Assembly: GCF_002975175.1 (NCBI RefSeq)
Contig: NZ_PCNZ01000002.1
Span: 106,230 to 170,229 of the forward strand
Source: Bacillus sp. MYb209
GTDB lineage: Bacteria > Bacillota > Bacilli > Bacillales > Bacillaceae_G
Reading direction: 5' to 3'
DNA: 64,000 nt
The notes beneath the pieces were generated by a model. That model was not told the DNA's origin. It made no database searches and saw only the letters and a program-made list of their open reading frames with translations. A program made the position numbers and the translations under genes. The first letter of the stretch is position 1, and each line of letters opens with the position of its first letter. Shown piece by piece: positions 9,821 through 19,169 of the stretch.

Positions 9821-10200
9821 TTATTTTGTTTTGACATATTTACACCGAAAATACCTCCGAGTGTACTCGCACCCATTAATGCTAATTGGTAGAGTAACTG
9901 TGAGTTCGATAAAGTTTGAGAGAAGCCTAAATAGTTAACGAGAAAGACGAGAAGAGTGAATGTGAGTCCTGTAGTGAAACCTACTAACCAACCTTTTCCT
10001 TGTGCCTTTTTACCAGCAATAAATCCAGACATAAGCATAGATAGAAGTGCTAGTATAAAAATAGTAATTACTAATGTCCCTTCATTAATATTCGTGAATT
10101 TTAATAAAAGAGCCATGATCATACTTGTAATAGATGCGAGGATTAATAGGGTAATAATACCGAAGCCGATTGCGCTCGATAATTTTTTCGTTCCATCCAT
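9817..10200 (-). CDS. TIGR04086 family membrane protein (YrzE-like)
   Basis: A 127-residue protein with four hydrophobic helices and a basic loop GFIAGKKAQGKGW typical of the TIGR04086/YrzE family; the function is unknown. The order yajC - yrzE - yrbG - spoVB is that of Bacillus. The stop codon TGA (9817-9819 on minus) lies inside the right end of the TnpB element, so the last codons sit at the insertion boundary. The start ATG 10200 has an RBS like AAGGGGGAATGC. Confidence 0.85.
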   Translation of the reverse strand: MDGTKKLSSAIGFGIITLLILASITSMIMALLLKFTNINEGTLVITIFILALLSMLMSGFIAGKKAQGKGWLVGFTTGLTFTLLVFLVNYLGFSQTLSNSQLLYQLALMGASTLGGIFGVNMSKQNK

Positions 10201-10303
10201 TATGCATTCCCCCTTTTTAATACAAGCATATTTTCATTTTGTTTAAGTTAGACTAGTTTCTTTTTTGTAGGGGAGCCTATAAGTAAAAAAAGGGGATGTA
10301 GAA

Positions 10304-10960
10304 ATGGAATGGGTATCAATAATCGGACGAACAATGCTTTTGTATACAATCATTTTAATTATTTTTCGTCTTATGGGTAAACGTGAAATTGGAGAATTAA
10401 GTGTATTAGATTTGGTTGTATTCATTATGCTCGGTGAAATGGCTGTAGTGGCAATTGAAAATACAGATAAATCACTTTGGCATCAATTAGTTCCAATGAC
10501 TTTTCTTATGTGTATACAAATCGTTTTGTCGGTCATTTCTTTAAAGTTTCAGCGTTTTCGGCATTTAATAGAAGGGGAGCCTGCGATTCTTGTGAATGCA
10601 GGTAAAATTGATGAAAAAAAGATGCGGAAGCAGCGATATAACATGGATGATCTATTGATGCAACTACGTGAGCAAGGAATCGGAGATGTGCGTGATGTAG
10701 AATACGCTATTTTAGAAGCATCTGGAAAGTTATCTGTCTTTCAAAAACAAAAAAGTAAAAAGAGTAAAAATGATACACCAATTTTTACACTCCCACTAAT
10801 TATTGATGGAGAAATTCAATACAATCATTTGCAAATGATCGAACATACAGATGAATGGCTCGTTGAGAAACTGAATAACTTAGGTTATAAAGATGTGAAA
10901 CAGATTTTATATTGTAGTTTTCAAAATGGGCAATTTTTTGTTGATTTGAAAGAAAAGTAG
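10304..10960 (+). CDS. yrbG: DUF421 (YetF-family) membrane protein YrbG
   Basis: A 218-residue protein with three N-terminal transmembrane helices (residues about 5-25, 34-55, 62-82) and cytosolic DUF421/YetF repeats (ILVNAGKIDEKKMRKQRYNM, LLMQLREQGIGDVRDVEYA). Members are Bacillus membrane proteins of poorly known role. It is transcribed divergently from the TIGR04086 gene. The RBS AAAGGGGATG precedes ATG 10304. Confidence 0.88.
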   Translation: MEWVSIIGRTMLLYTIILIIFRLMGKREIGELSVLDLVVFIMLGEMAVVAIENTDKSLWHQLVPMTFLMCIQIVLSVISLKFQRFRHLIEGEPAILVNAGKIDEKKMRKQRYNMDDLLMQLREQGIGDVRDVEYAILEASGKLSVFQKQKSKKSKNDTPIFTLPLIIDGEIQYNHLQMIEHTDEWLVEKLNNLGYKDVKQILYCSFQNGQFFVDLKEK

Positions 10961-10989
10961 AGGCTTACCATTTTGAATGGCAAGCCAGT

Positions 10990-12549
10990 TTACTTCAAAA
11001 ATGAAAGTTTTCGAATGATAGGGAGACGACTTAATTCTTCTTTTCGAATGAGTTTGAAAACGAAGAGGAGAACAATATAAACGATTGTTGTTAAGGTGAT
11101 TTCCCATAATGTTTGTACGCCAAGTGAATGAGAAAAAACGATATGCTTATGAAGATAAAAACCGAAGGTACCAGCAATCCCGATAGTAATTCCACCGAAA
11201 ATATAGTCTTTTGCGTAAATGGTAAATGCAATTTTCTTTAAAACAGTGGCGTAGTGAAGGAATGTTACGGTTACTATATTTGCTGCGATGGCGAGGGCAA
11301 CGCCCATCATTTGGAACTCTGGGCGTGAAGCGAGTGCGAAAATAACGATTAATTTTACGATGGCGCCAATAAAGGTGTTCATCATAGCAGCGCGTGCTAA
11401 GTTTAAAGCTTGCAACACAGATGTAAGGGGACTTTGGAAATAATGAAATAAAAAGCAAGGTGCAAGAAGCTGAATGAACGCTGTCGCGTTGTCTGAGCCG
11501 TACATGAGAGTTAAAACTGGAGAAGCAAATACATATAATATAACGACTGACCATCCGCCGGTTATTAAGGAAATTCGAAGTGCTTGTTGTAATCGGTGTT
11601 CCACTAATTTGTGTTGTCTCTTTGCCATTGCCTCGCTAATTGATGGGACGAGTGCTGTAGAAAGAGCATATGTAATAAAGGCTGGCAGTGATAGAAGCGG
11701 GAACGCATATCCGTTTAATATACCGTATTGCTGAGTTGCGACAGAAGCAGCAACTCCGGCGATCGCTAAGCTTTGCATAACGACGATAGGTTCAAAGAAA
11801 TAAGAAACGGAACCAATTAAACGGCTTCCTGTAGTTGGTAAAGCAATGTCCATAAGGGAATAAAATGTATTTTTGCTCTCCTTGACAGTAGTGAAAAATC
11901 CAGAGCGTATAGATAAATGTTTTTCGCGTTGGAATAAAGTAAGTAAAAATAATAAAGATGCAACTTCGCCAAGAACAGCTGATAGCATGGCACCGGCTGC
12001 GGCATATTCTACGCCGTAAGGTAAAAATAACCGAATGCATACAGCGATAATTGTAATGCGGACAACTTGTTCTATGACTTGAGCATAAGCGCTCGGCTTC
12101 ATATTTTGTTTCCCTTGGAAATAACCACGTAAAACGGAAGAAACTGCAATAACAGGGACGACAGGTAAAATAGCCATTAATGGATAGTAAGTTCTTTCAT
12201 CTGTTAATAATGTTTTTGCTAAAATAGGTGTGAGTAGCATAATCCCAATTGTTAAAATGATACTAATAATGGATGTAACGGCTAGCGAGACAGTTAATAT
12301 TTTTTTAACTCTTTGTTTATCGTTCACCGCTTCCGCTTCTGCTACAAATTTTGCGATTGCAACAGGCAGGCCAATTTGTGTTAGCGTAATTGCTAAAATG
12401 AAGGTGGGGACAGCCATCATATAAAGGCCAACGCCTTCTTCGCCTAAAATACGTGCCATTACAATGCGGTTAATAAATCCAAGGATTTTTGTAATAAAGC
12501 CAGCTATCATTAAAATAAATGCACCTTTTAAAAAGCTTTGTCTCGTCAT
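10990..12549 (-). CDS. spoVB: Stage V sporulation protein B (MOP-superfamily flippase)
   Basis: A 519-residue polytopic protein with about 14 transmembrane helices and the polysaccharide-transporter/MurJ-like fold (RILGEEGVGLYMMAVPTF, VLRGYFQGKQNMKPSAYAQV). SpoVB is required for spore cortex synthesis and is thought to move lipid-linked peptidoglycan precursors. It is convergent with yrbG; the gap of about 30 bases has a CCATTTTGAATGG hairpin with no long T-run. Confidence 0.93.
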   Translation of the reverse strand: MTRQSFLKGAFILMIAGFITKILGFINRIVMARILGEEGVGLYMMAVPTFILAITLTQIGLPVAIAKFVAEAEAVNDKQRVKKILTVSLAVTSIISIILTIGIMLLTPILAKTLLTDERTYYPLMAILPVVPVIAVSSVLRGYFQGKQNMKPSAYAQVIEQVVRITIIAVCIRLFLPYGVEYAAAGAMLSAVLGEVASLLFLLTLFQREKHLSIRSGFFTTVKESKNTFYSLMDIALPTTGSRLIGSVSYFFEPIVVMQSLAIAGVAASVATQQYGILNGYAFPLLSLPAFITYALSTALVPSISEAMAKRQHKLVEHRLQQALRISLITGGWSVVILYVFASPVLTLMYGSDNATAFIQLLAPCFLFHYFQSPLTSVLQALNLARAAMMNTFIGAIVKLIVIFALASRPEFQMMGVALAIAANIVTVTFLHYATVLKKIAFTIYAKDYIFGGITIGIAGTFGFYLHKHIVFSHSLGVQTLWEITLTTIVYIVLLFVFKLIRKEELSRLPIIRKLSFLK

Positions 12550-12637
12550 ACTCTTCTCCTACCTTCTCAAAATCAATGGAATGATTTACAATAATTTATA
12601 TGCACGTATGAGACAAGAATGACAAGCATTTAAGAGA

Positions 12638-12696
12638 GTAAAGTGTGAATGGTACTCTTGAAAGAAGTTATTACTGTCCATTAGAGCGGGATTAAA
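12638..12696. repeat. Short decayed copy of the bcr1-like hairpin repeat
   Basis: It begins TAAAGTGTGAA and ends ACTGTCCATTAGAGCGGG-ATTAAA. This parallels the ends of the complete copy at 38764-38907 (ATAAAGTGAAAC and ACTGCTCGTTAATGCGGG). The interior is missing. Confidence 0.45.
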
Positions 12697-12736
12697 AGCG
12701 ACTTTTCGTGCTGAAATAAGAAGGAGATGTTTATAT

Positions 12737-13021
12737 ATGTTGGATAAAGAGGCTTTGGTAGAATCATACCGCGGACAGTTACAAGTCGTTTTAGAAAGTA
12801 AAGTAGAAGAGTTTCAGTTGTTCGGTTACGACCGAGTGACAGATAATGATATTTGGAAGTTTCTCAAGGCGAAAAAGTGGAAAAAGATAGACAGTGATGT
12901 TAGGTTATATGAATTAGTAAATGATGTATTAAGAGTAAGTACTAATGAATATATGAATTATTTAACTGTTGAAGCATATCAAGCGCCACTTTGGTCGTTT
13001 GATGAATATGAAAATAAATAA
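12737..13021 (+). CDS. comN: Post-transcriptional regulator ComN
   Basis: A 94-residue soluble acidic protein of the ComN/YrzD family (EEFQLFGYDRVTDNDIWKFL, RLYELVNDVLRVS, TVEAYQAP). In B. subtilis ComN controls accumulation of the comE mRNA and localises with DivIVA. It sits between spoVB and secDF as in B. subtilis. The RBS GAAGGAGATG precedes ATG 12737. Confidence 0.88.
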   Translation: MLDKEALVESYRGQLQVVLESKVEEFQLFGYDRVTDNDIWKFLKAKKWKKIDSDVRLYELVNDVLRVSTNEYMNYLTVEAYQAPLWSFDEYENK

Positions 13022-13031
13022 CCGACTGTAA

Positions 13032-13060
13032 TTGGTTTGTTCTTCCTTTTGCAGTATAAT
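13032..13060 (+). promoter_or_regulatory. SigA-type promoter for the secDF leader
   Basis: TTGGTT at 13032-13037, a 17-base spacer, TATAAT at 13055-13060. The predicted start is about 13067, giving a leader of about 270 bases before secDF. Confidence 0.65.
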
Positions 13061-13088
13061 GATAGGTATTGATAAAGAGGAATTAATT

Positions 13089-13142
13089 ATGTCAGAGATT
13101 TTAAGTAAAGGAGGTAGTGAAAGGGAAAATAATAATATGTAA
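13089..13142 (+). CDS. Possible 17-codon leader ORF upstream of secDF
   Basis: ATG 13089 with AAAGAGG eight bases before it encodes MSEILSKGGSERENNNM and stops at 13140-13142, directly downstream of the promoter at 13032. It has no hydrophobic segment, unlike the known SecDF/YidC-controlling arrest peptides. The remaining leader (13143-13340) has no ORF but can pair locally (CTAGTAG near 13181 with CTACTAACTAG near 13248). It may be chance. Confidence 0.35.
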   Translation: MSEILSKGGSERENNNM

Positions 13143-13340
13143 TCCGATATAGGGTGTGTTTGTACGAATAAAGCACAGAGCTGAAAGTTTACCTATATGG
13201 CTAGTAGTGAGCTAGTAAAAAACACTGGAATTTACAGAAAGGAAGTCTACTAACTAGACAGGCGCATAGGTGTGGAATTTGTCTATTGTAAGTGAATCGA
13301 TTGATTTATTTAAAGTGTTAGTAGCAGAAAGAGGGTACAT

Positions 13341-15617
13341 ATGGCAAAGCGTGGTACAAGAATTGCCGCCTTTTTCCTCATCGTTTTATTAATTGGTGGA
13401 GTAATTGGTGCGGCAGGAAAAGACATAGCAAAAGGAATTAGTCTAGGACTAGACCTTCGCGGTGGTTTTGAAATTCTGTATGAAGTAAAACCAGCCAAAA
13501 AAGGTGATAAAATCGATCGTGATGCACTTGTAAGTACAGTAGGTGCTCTTGAAAATCGTGTCAATGTTCTTGGTGTAAGTGAGCCGAACATTCAAATCGA
13601 AGGAGAAGATCGAATTCGTGTACAGCTTGCTGGTGTACAAGATCAGCAAAAAGCACGCGAAATGTTATCAACACAAGCGAAATTAACATTCCGTGATGTG
13701 GATGACAACCTTCTTATGGATGGAGCGGATTTAAAAGGCGGCGGAGCAAAGCAAACATTTGACGAGCAAGGCCGTGCGAGCGTAGGTCTTACACTAAAAA
13801 GTGCTGATAAATTCCGTGAAGTAACTGAAAAGATTTCAAAAATGCCACCACCAACGAATTTGATGGTAATTTGGCTTGATTTTGAAGAAGGAAAAGATTC
13901 GTATAAAGCAGAAGCTGCAAAACAGAATGCAAAACAGAATCCGAAGTATTTATCAGCAGCAACAGTAAGCCAAGTATTTAACCAAGCTGAAGTATCTATC
14001 GTAGGTGGAAACTTTACAGTTGAAAGTGCGAAAGAACTTTCATCTTTATTAAATGCAGGTGCACTTCCTGTTGATTTAAAAGAAATGTATTCAACATCTG
14101 TTGGAGCGAAATTTGGTCAACAAGCATTAGAGCAAACGATTTTAGCTAGTGCGATCGGTATTGCTATTATCTTCTTATTCATGCTTGTATTCTACCGTTT
14201 ACCAGGGATTGTAGCGGTTGTTATGTTAGGTTTATACATTTTCGTTACATTACTTGTCTTTAACTGGATGCATGCAGTTCTTACGTTGCCAGGTATTGCG
14301 GCATTAGTGCTCGGGGTTGGTATCGCAGTTGATGCGAATATCATTACGTACGAGAGATTGAAGGAAGAGCTTAAAATTGGTAAGTCGATGATGTCAGCAT
14401 TCCGTGCTGGTAACCATCGTTCATTATCGACAATTTTAGATGCGAACATTACAACTATTGCAGCAGCGGGTGTTTTATTCGCTTACGGTAATAGCTCTGT
14501 AAAAGGATTCGCAACAAGTTTAATTGTAAGTATTTTAGTCGGTTTCATTACGAACGTATTCGGTACTCGTTTCTTACTAGGTTTACTTGTAAAGAGTCGT
14601 TACTTCGATAAAAAACCATCTTACTTTGGTGTTAAGGAAAAGGATATTATTCCATTAACAAAAGGTGTAGTACATCCACCAACTAAATTTGATCGTATTA
14701 ACTTCGTAAATATCGGTCATAAATTTTTCTTATTCTCAATTGCAGTCGTAATTGCTGGGGCAATTATATTACCGATTTTCAAAATGAATCTTGGTATTGA
14801 CTTTGCAAGTGGTACACGTATTGACTTGCAATCAAAACAAGCACTTACTGTGTCTGACGTTCATAAAGACTTCAACGAACTGAAGATTGATGTGAAAGAA
14901 GAAAATATTGTACCGACTGGTAATGATAATAAAGGTTTCGCAGTTCGTACATTAGGTGTTCTATCGAAAGATGAAATTGCGAAAACAAAAACATTCTTCC
15001 ACGATAAATATGGTACAGATCCAAACGTAAGTACAGTTTCGCCGACAATCGGTAAAGAGATTGCACGAAATGCATTTATCGCAGTATTAATTGCTTCTGC
15101 AGTAATCGTTTTATACGTAAGTATTCGTTTCCGTCTTACGTACGCAGTATCTGCAGTAATCGCATTATTACATGATGCATTCGTTATGGTTGTTGTATTT
15201 AGTCTTTTCCAGATAGAGGTAGACTTAACGTTTATCGCTGCGGTATTAACGATTATTGGTTACTCTATCAATGACTCAATCGTTACGTTTGATAGAAACC
15301 GTGAGTTATACAAACAGAAAAAACGAGTTCGCGACATAAAAGACCTAGAAGAAATCGTAAACGCAAGTATTCGTCAAACAATTGGTCGTTCAATTAATAC
15401 AGTGTTAACAGTGTTATTCCCAGTAATCGCACTACTTATTTTTGGTAGTGAATCACTGCGTAACTTCTCACTTGCATTATTAATTGGATTAGTTGTAGGT
15501 ACGTACTCTTCTATTTTCGTTGCTTCTCAAATTTGGTTAATGCTTGAAAACCGCCGTTTGAAAAAGGGCAAAAACAAGAAGAAGGTTGAGAAAGAAGTAT
15601 CTGAACCGCAAGTATAA
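13341..15617 (+). CDS. secDF: Protein translocase SecDF (fused SecD and SecF)
   Basis: A 758-residue fused RND-type translocase motor. The SecD half has GISLGLDLRGGFEILYEV near residue 35 and the motif VLGVGIAVDANIITYERLKEE. The SecF half has MNLGIDFASGTRIDL and IIGYSINDSIVTFDRNREL. About 12 transmembrane helices and a Lys-rich tail follow. It uses proton motive force to pull secreted proteins across the membrane. The fusion is normal for Bacillus. YajC is encoded 5 kb upstream. Confidence 0.97.
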   Translation: MAKRGTRIAAFFLIVLLIGGVIGAAGKDIAKGISLGLDLRGGFEILYEVKPAKKGDKIDRDALVSTVGALENRVNVLGVSEPNIQIEGEDRIRVQLAGVQDQQKAREMLSTQAKLTFRDVDDNLLMDGADLKGGGAKQTFDEQGRASVGLTLKSADKFREVTEKISKMPPPTNLMVIWLDFEEGKDSYKAEAAKQNAKQNPKYLSAATVSQVFNQAEVSIVGGNFTVESAKELSSLLNAGALPVDLKEMYSTSVGAKFGQQALEQTILASAIGIAIIFLFMLVFYRLPGIVAVVMLGLYIFVTLLVFNWMHAVLTLPGIAALVLGVGIAVDANIITYERLKEELKIGKSMMSAFRAGNHRSLSTILDANITTIAAAGVLFAYGNSSVKGFATSLIVSILVGFITNVFGTRFLLGLLVKSRYFDKKPSYFGVKEKDIIPLTKGVVHPPTKFDRINFVNIGHKFFLFSIAVVIAGAIILPIFKMNLGIDFASGTRIDLQSKQALTVSDVHKDFNELKIDVKEENIVPTGNDNKGFAVRTLGVLSKDEIAKTKTFFHDKYGTDPNVSTVSPTIGKEIARNAFIAVLIASAVIVLYVSIRFRLTYAVSAVIALLHDAFVMVVVFSLFQIEVDLTFIAAVLTIIGYSINDSIVTFDRNRELYKQKKRVRDIKDLEEIVNASIRQTIGRSINTVLTVLFPVIALLIFGSESLRNFSLALLIGLVVGTYSSIFVASQIWLMLENRRLKKGKNKKKVEKEVSEPQV

Positions 15618-15750
15618 AAAATAAAACATATAAAAAGATGATGTCTCTATATGAGGCATCTCTTTTTCGTTTGCGGATACAATAAAGTAGCACCTATTTT
15701 AAGGGGGGTAAATGGAAGAAAGTGGTGATGTTATCTTTGTTTTTGTTACA

Positions 15751-15804
15751 ATAAAGTGAAACTTTAATCAGTGGGAGTCTTACTGCTTGTTAAAGCGGGA
15801 TAAA
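15751..15804. repeat. Internally deleted bcr1-like repeat with perfect target duplication
   Basis: A 44-bp core (15756-15799) joins the left end GTGAAACTTTAATCAGTGGG of the complete copy to its right end GTGGGAGTCTTACTGCTTGT...GCGGG, sharing a single GTGGG. It is flanked by ATAAA on both sides (15751-15755 and 15800-15804). Confidence 0.75.
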
Positions 15805-15836
15805 AAGAGAGGTTAAGAAAAGAAGGGATTTTAATT

Positions 15837-16730
15837 ATGGAAAAAGATGAACGTTTTAAACAGGCCGAGTTTGGTGCTATTGTCGGAATCGTTGGTAATA
15901 TTATATTAGCGATTGTAAAAGCGGTAATTGGTTATATTGGAAACAGTAAGGCACTTTTAGCGGATGCGGTGCATTCTGGATCAGATGTAATTGGCTCGTT
16001 AGCTGTACTTTTTGGATTACGAGCAGCAAAGCAACCGCCTGATGAAGATCATCCGTATGGTCATGGTAAAGCGGAATCGATTTCAGCGATTATTGTTGCG
16101 GTATTATTATTTATTGTTGGAATAGAGATAGCGATTTCGTCTATAAAAGCTTTTTCACAAGATTTAGAACCACCAAAAGGAATTACAATTTTTGCAGTTA
16201 TTCTTTCGATTGTAGTGAAAGAAGGGATGTTTCAGTATAAATATCGATTAGGGAAGAGGATAAATAGTGATGCAATTATTGCAAATGCATATGAACATCG
16301 TTCGGATGTGTTTTCTTCAATTGCAGCTTTAATCGGCATTTGTGCAGCTATTATCGGCGGTAAGTTAGGTATAGATTGGCTTGTATATGCCGATCCAATT
16401 GCGGGATTATTTGTTTCAATTCTCGTTGCTAAGATGGCGTGGAGTATTGGAGCAGAAGCTATTCATGCAACGCTCGATCATGTTCTGCATGAAGAAGATG
16501 CTGTTCCGCTTAGGGAAGCAGTTTTTCAAGTGGAAGGTGTGAAAAAGATAGGCTCTTTATATGCAAGGGAACATGGCCACTATGTTATTGTTGATATTAA
16601 AATATCTGTAGATCCATATATCACTGTAGAAGAAGGTCACCGCATTGGAAAACATGTAAAAGAAACACTTATGAAACAAGATAACGTACAAAATGTTTTT
16701 GTACATATTAATCCGTATTCTCCAAATTAA
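15837..16730 (+). CDS. Cation diffusion facilitator (CDF) transporter
   Basis: A 297-residue CDF-family metal/proton antiporter. It has six hydrophobic helices, the metal-site motifs LLADAVHSGSDVIGS (helix 2) and HPYGHGKAES, a second His/Asp site ANAYEHRSDVFSS (helix 5), and a C-terminal cytosolic domain with LREAVFQVEGVKKIGSLYAR. Likely ions are Zn, Mn or Fe; the exact one cannot be read. It is monocistronic. Confidence 0.92.
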   Translation: MEKDERFKQAEFGAIVGIVGNIILAIVKAVIGYIGNSKALLADAVHSGSDVIGSLAVLFGLRAAKQPPDEDHPYGHGKAESISAIIVAVLLFIVGIEIAISSIKAFSQDLEPPKGITIFAVILSIVVKEGMFQYKYRLGKRINSDAIIANAYEHRSDVFSSIAALIGICAAIIGGKLGIDWLVYADPIAGLFVSILVAKMAWSIGAEAIHATLDHVLHEEDAVPLREAVFQVEGVKKIGSLYAREHGHYVIVDIKISVDPYITVEEGHRIGKHVKETLMKQDNVQNVFVHINPYSPN

Positions 16731-16831
16731 ACATAACGGATATTTAATTATATAGATGTCGAATCGTAGTTTGCATTATATTGTCACCCCTTAATCTGTC
16801 TTGTATAATGGATAGGTTAAGGGGTGATTTC

Positions 16832-19153
16832 GTGTTACAACCGAAGACGCGTTGGAAAGAAAAAGAATATAATGAGGAACTAGTGAGTGAATTAGCAAAT
16901 AAATTGCAACTATCACCTCTTGTGACTTCATTATTTCTCGGCAGAGGCTTAAATACAGAAGATAAGATTGTAGACTTTTTAAATACAGCAGATCAAGAAT
17001 TTCACGATCCATTTTTACTTGAAGGGATGGATCGGACTGTAGAACGTGTGAAAAAAGCTATTGGAAATGGAGAACAAATATTAATATTTGGCGATTATGA
17101 TGCGGACGGAGTAAGTAGTACGACTGTATTATATCTTGCTCTCCAAGAATTAGGTGCAGAAGTAGAGTTTTATATTCCAAATCGTTTTACTGAAGGCTAT
17201 GGGCCAAATGAAGAAGCGTTTCGTTGGGCGCACAGTGCAGGATTCTCGCTAATTATTACTGTCGATACTGGTATTGCAGCAGTACATGAAGCGAAGGTAG
17301 CGAAGGAACTTGGAATAGATCTTATTATTACAGATCACCATGAGCCACCACCAGAATTACCAGAAGCGCTTGCGATTATTCACCCGAAATTAGAGGGCGG
17401 TGTTTATCCGTTTCATTATTTAGCGGGTGTTGGTGTTGCATTTAAAGTTGCACATGCACTTTTGGGCCGTGTACCAGAGCATTTATTGGAAATTGCAGTA
17501 ATTGGTACGGTAGCCGATTTAGTATCGCTTCACGGTGAAAATAGATTGTTAGTACAGCGTGGACTGAAGCATATGCGAATGACGCGAAATATCGGTTTAA
17601 AGGCGTTATTTAAAGTTGCTAACGTTTCGCAAAGTGAAATTACTGAAGAAAGCATCGGATTCTTACTCGCACCTCGTATTAATGCAGTTGGTCGTTTGGA
17701 AGATGCAGCACCTGCTGTACACCTTCTATTATCAGAAGATCCAGAGGAAGCGAAAGAGCTAGCTGAAGAAATTGATGAGCTTAACACACTTCGAAAAGAT
17801 ATTGTAAAGCAAATTACAGAAGAAGCTATCGCCGAAGTCGAAAATAAATTTCCGCCTGAAGAAAATAAAGTACTAGTACTTGCAAAAGAAGGTTGGAATC
17901 CAGGAGTAATTGGAATTGTCGCTTCTAAATTGGTAGAGCGTTATTATCGTCCAACAATTGTGTTAAGTATTGATCCTGATAAGCAAACAGCAAAAGGGTC
18001 TGCACGTAGTATTGCAGGATTTGATTTATTTGCAAACCTTTCAGATTGCCGTGAATTGTTACCGCATTTCGGAGGTCATCCGATGGCGGCGGGAATGACG
18101 CTGCACATGAACGATGTGGATGAATTAAGACGCAGGTTAAATGAGCAAGCAGATGTAATTTTAACAGAAGAAGATTTTATTCCGATTACAGCAGTGGATG
18201 CATTTTGTAAAGTAGAGGATGTAACACTTGCAGCAATTGCGGAGATGCAAAAGTTAGCGCCGTTTGGTGTTGGAAATCCGAAACCGCGTATTGCGGTGAA
18301 AGATGCTGATTTAGAAAGCATTCGTGCAATTGGATCAGACGGATCTCATTTAAAAATGGCTCTTCGGGACGGACAAGCAACGCTAGATACAATTGGATTT
18401 GGATTTGGTGCATATGCGAAAGAAATTTCACCAGTTGCAAAAGTTTCTGTAGTAGGAGAAGCATCCATTAATGAATGGAATAACTTTAAGAAGCCGCAGT
18501 TAATGGTACAAGATATTGCGGTAGAGGCTTGGCAGTTGTTTGACTGGCGTAGTATGCGAAATGCAGAAGCGAATTTAGCGGAACTTCCGAAAGAAAAAAT
18601 AACGATGGTGTATTTTTCTGAAGAGGTATTGAATAAATTTTCTTTAGAAGACTACAAAGAACAGCTTGTGCATGCATCAGAGGTAACTCATTTAGATGAT
18701 CAATACATTGTGCTACTTGATTTGCCGAAAGGAACAGATGAATTAGGTGATGTATTTAAGGCTGGCTTCCCAGCTCGAATTTACACGCTATTTTATCAAG
18801 AGAATAATCATTTATTTAGTACGGTTCCAACGAGGGAACACTTTAAATGGTACTATTCTTTCTTGAGTCAAAAAGCACCATTTTCGTTAAGACAATATGG
18901 GGAACAACTATGTCGTCATAAAGGATGGTCAAAAGATACAGTAAATTTCATGACACAGGTGTTTTTTGAGTTAGAATTTGTTACAATAAAAGACGGTGTC
19001 ATTTTTATGGCAGAACAAAAACAAAAGCGTGATTTAATTGAATCGAACACATATCGTGAGAAAATGAACCACTTACAATTAGAGAAAGAATTGGTTTATA
19101 GCACATATCAGCAACTATATACATGGTTTGAAACGATTCGTAATCATAAATAA
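16832..19153 (+). CDS. recJ: Single-stranded-DNA-specific exonuclease RecJ
   Basis: A 773-residue DHH/DHHA1 5'-3' exonuclease. Motifs are DYDADGVSSTTVLYLAL, VDTGIAA, the namesake LIITDHHEPPPELPEAL, GVGVAFKVAHALL, then DHHA1 (GHPMAAGMTLHMNDVDELR) and a Firmicute-type C-terminal extension. The start is GTG 16832 behind AAGGGGTGA. It is the first gene before apt, as in B. subtilis. Confidence 0.95.
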   Translation: MLQPKTRWKEKEYNEELVSELANKLQLSPLVTSLFLGRGLNTEDKIVDFLNTADQEFHDPFLLEGMDRTVERVKKAIGNGEQILIFGDYDADGVSSTTVLYLALQELGAEVEFYIPNRFTEGYGPNEEAFRWAHSAGFSLIITVDTGIAAVHEAKVAKELGIDLIITDHHEPPPELPEALAIIHPKLEGGVYPFHYLAGVGVAFKVAHALLGRVPEHLLEIAVIGTVADLVSLHGENRLLVQRGLKHMRMTRNIGLKALFKVANVSQSEITEESIGFLLAPRINAVGRLEDAAPAVHLLLSEDPEEAKELAEEIDELNTLRKDIVKQITEEAIAEVENKFPPEENKVLVLAKEGWNPGVIGIVASKLVERYYRPTIVLSIDPDKQTAKGSARSIAGFDLFANLSDCRELLPHFGGHPMAAGMTLHMNDVDELRRRLNEQADVILTEEDFIPITAVDAFCKVEDVTLAAIAEMQKLAPFGVGNPKPRIAVKDADLESIRAIGSDGSHLKMALRDGQATLDTIGFGFGAYAKEISPVAKVSVVGEASINEWNNFKKPQLMVQDIAVEAWQLFDWRSMRNAEANLAELPKEKITMVYFSEEVLNKFSLEDYKEQLVHASEVTHLDDQYIVLLDLPKGTDELGDVFKAGFPARIYTLFYQENNHLFSTVPTREHFKWYYSFLSQKAPFSLRQYGEQLCRHKGWSKDTVNFMTQVFFELEFVTIKDGVIFMAEQKQKRDLIESNTYREKMNHLQLEKELVYSTYQQLYTWFETIRNHK

Positions 19154-19169
19154 GTAGAACAGTTAGGGT

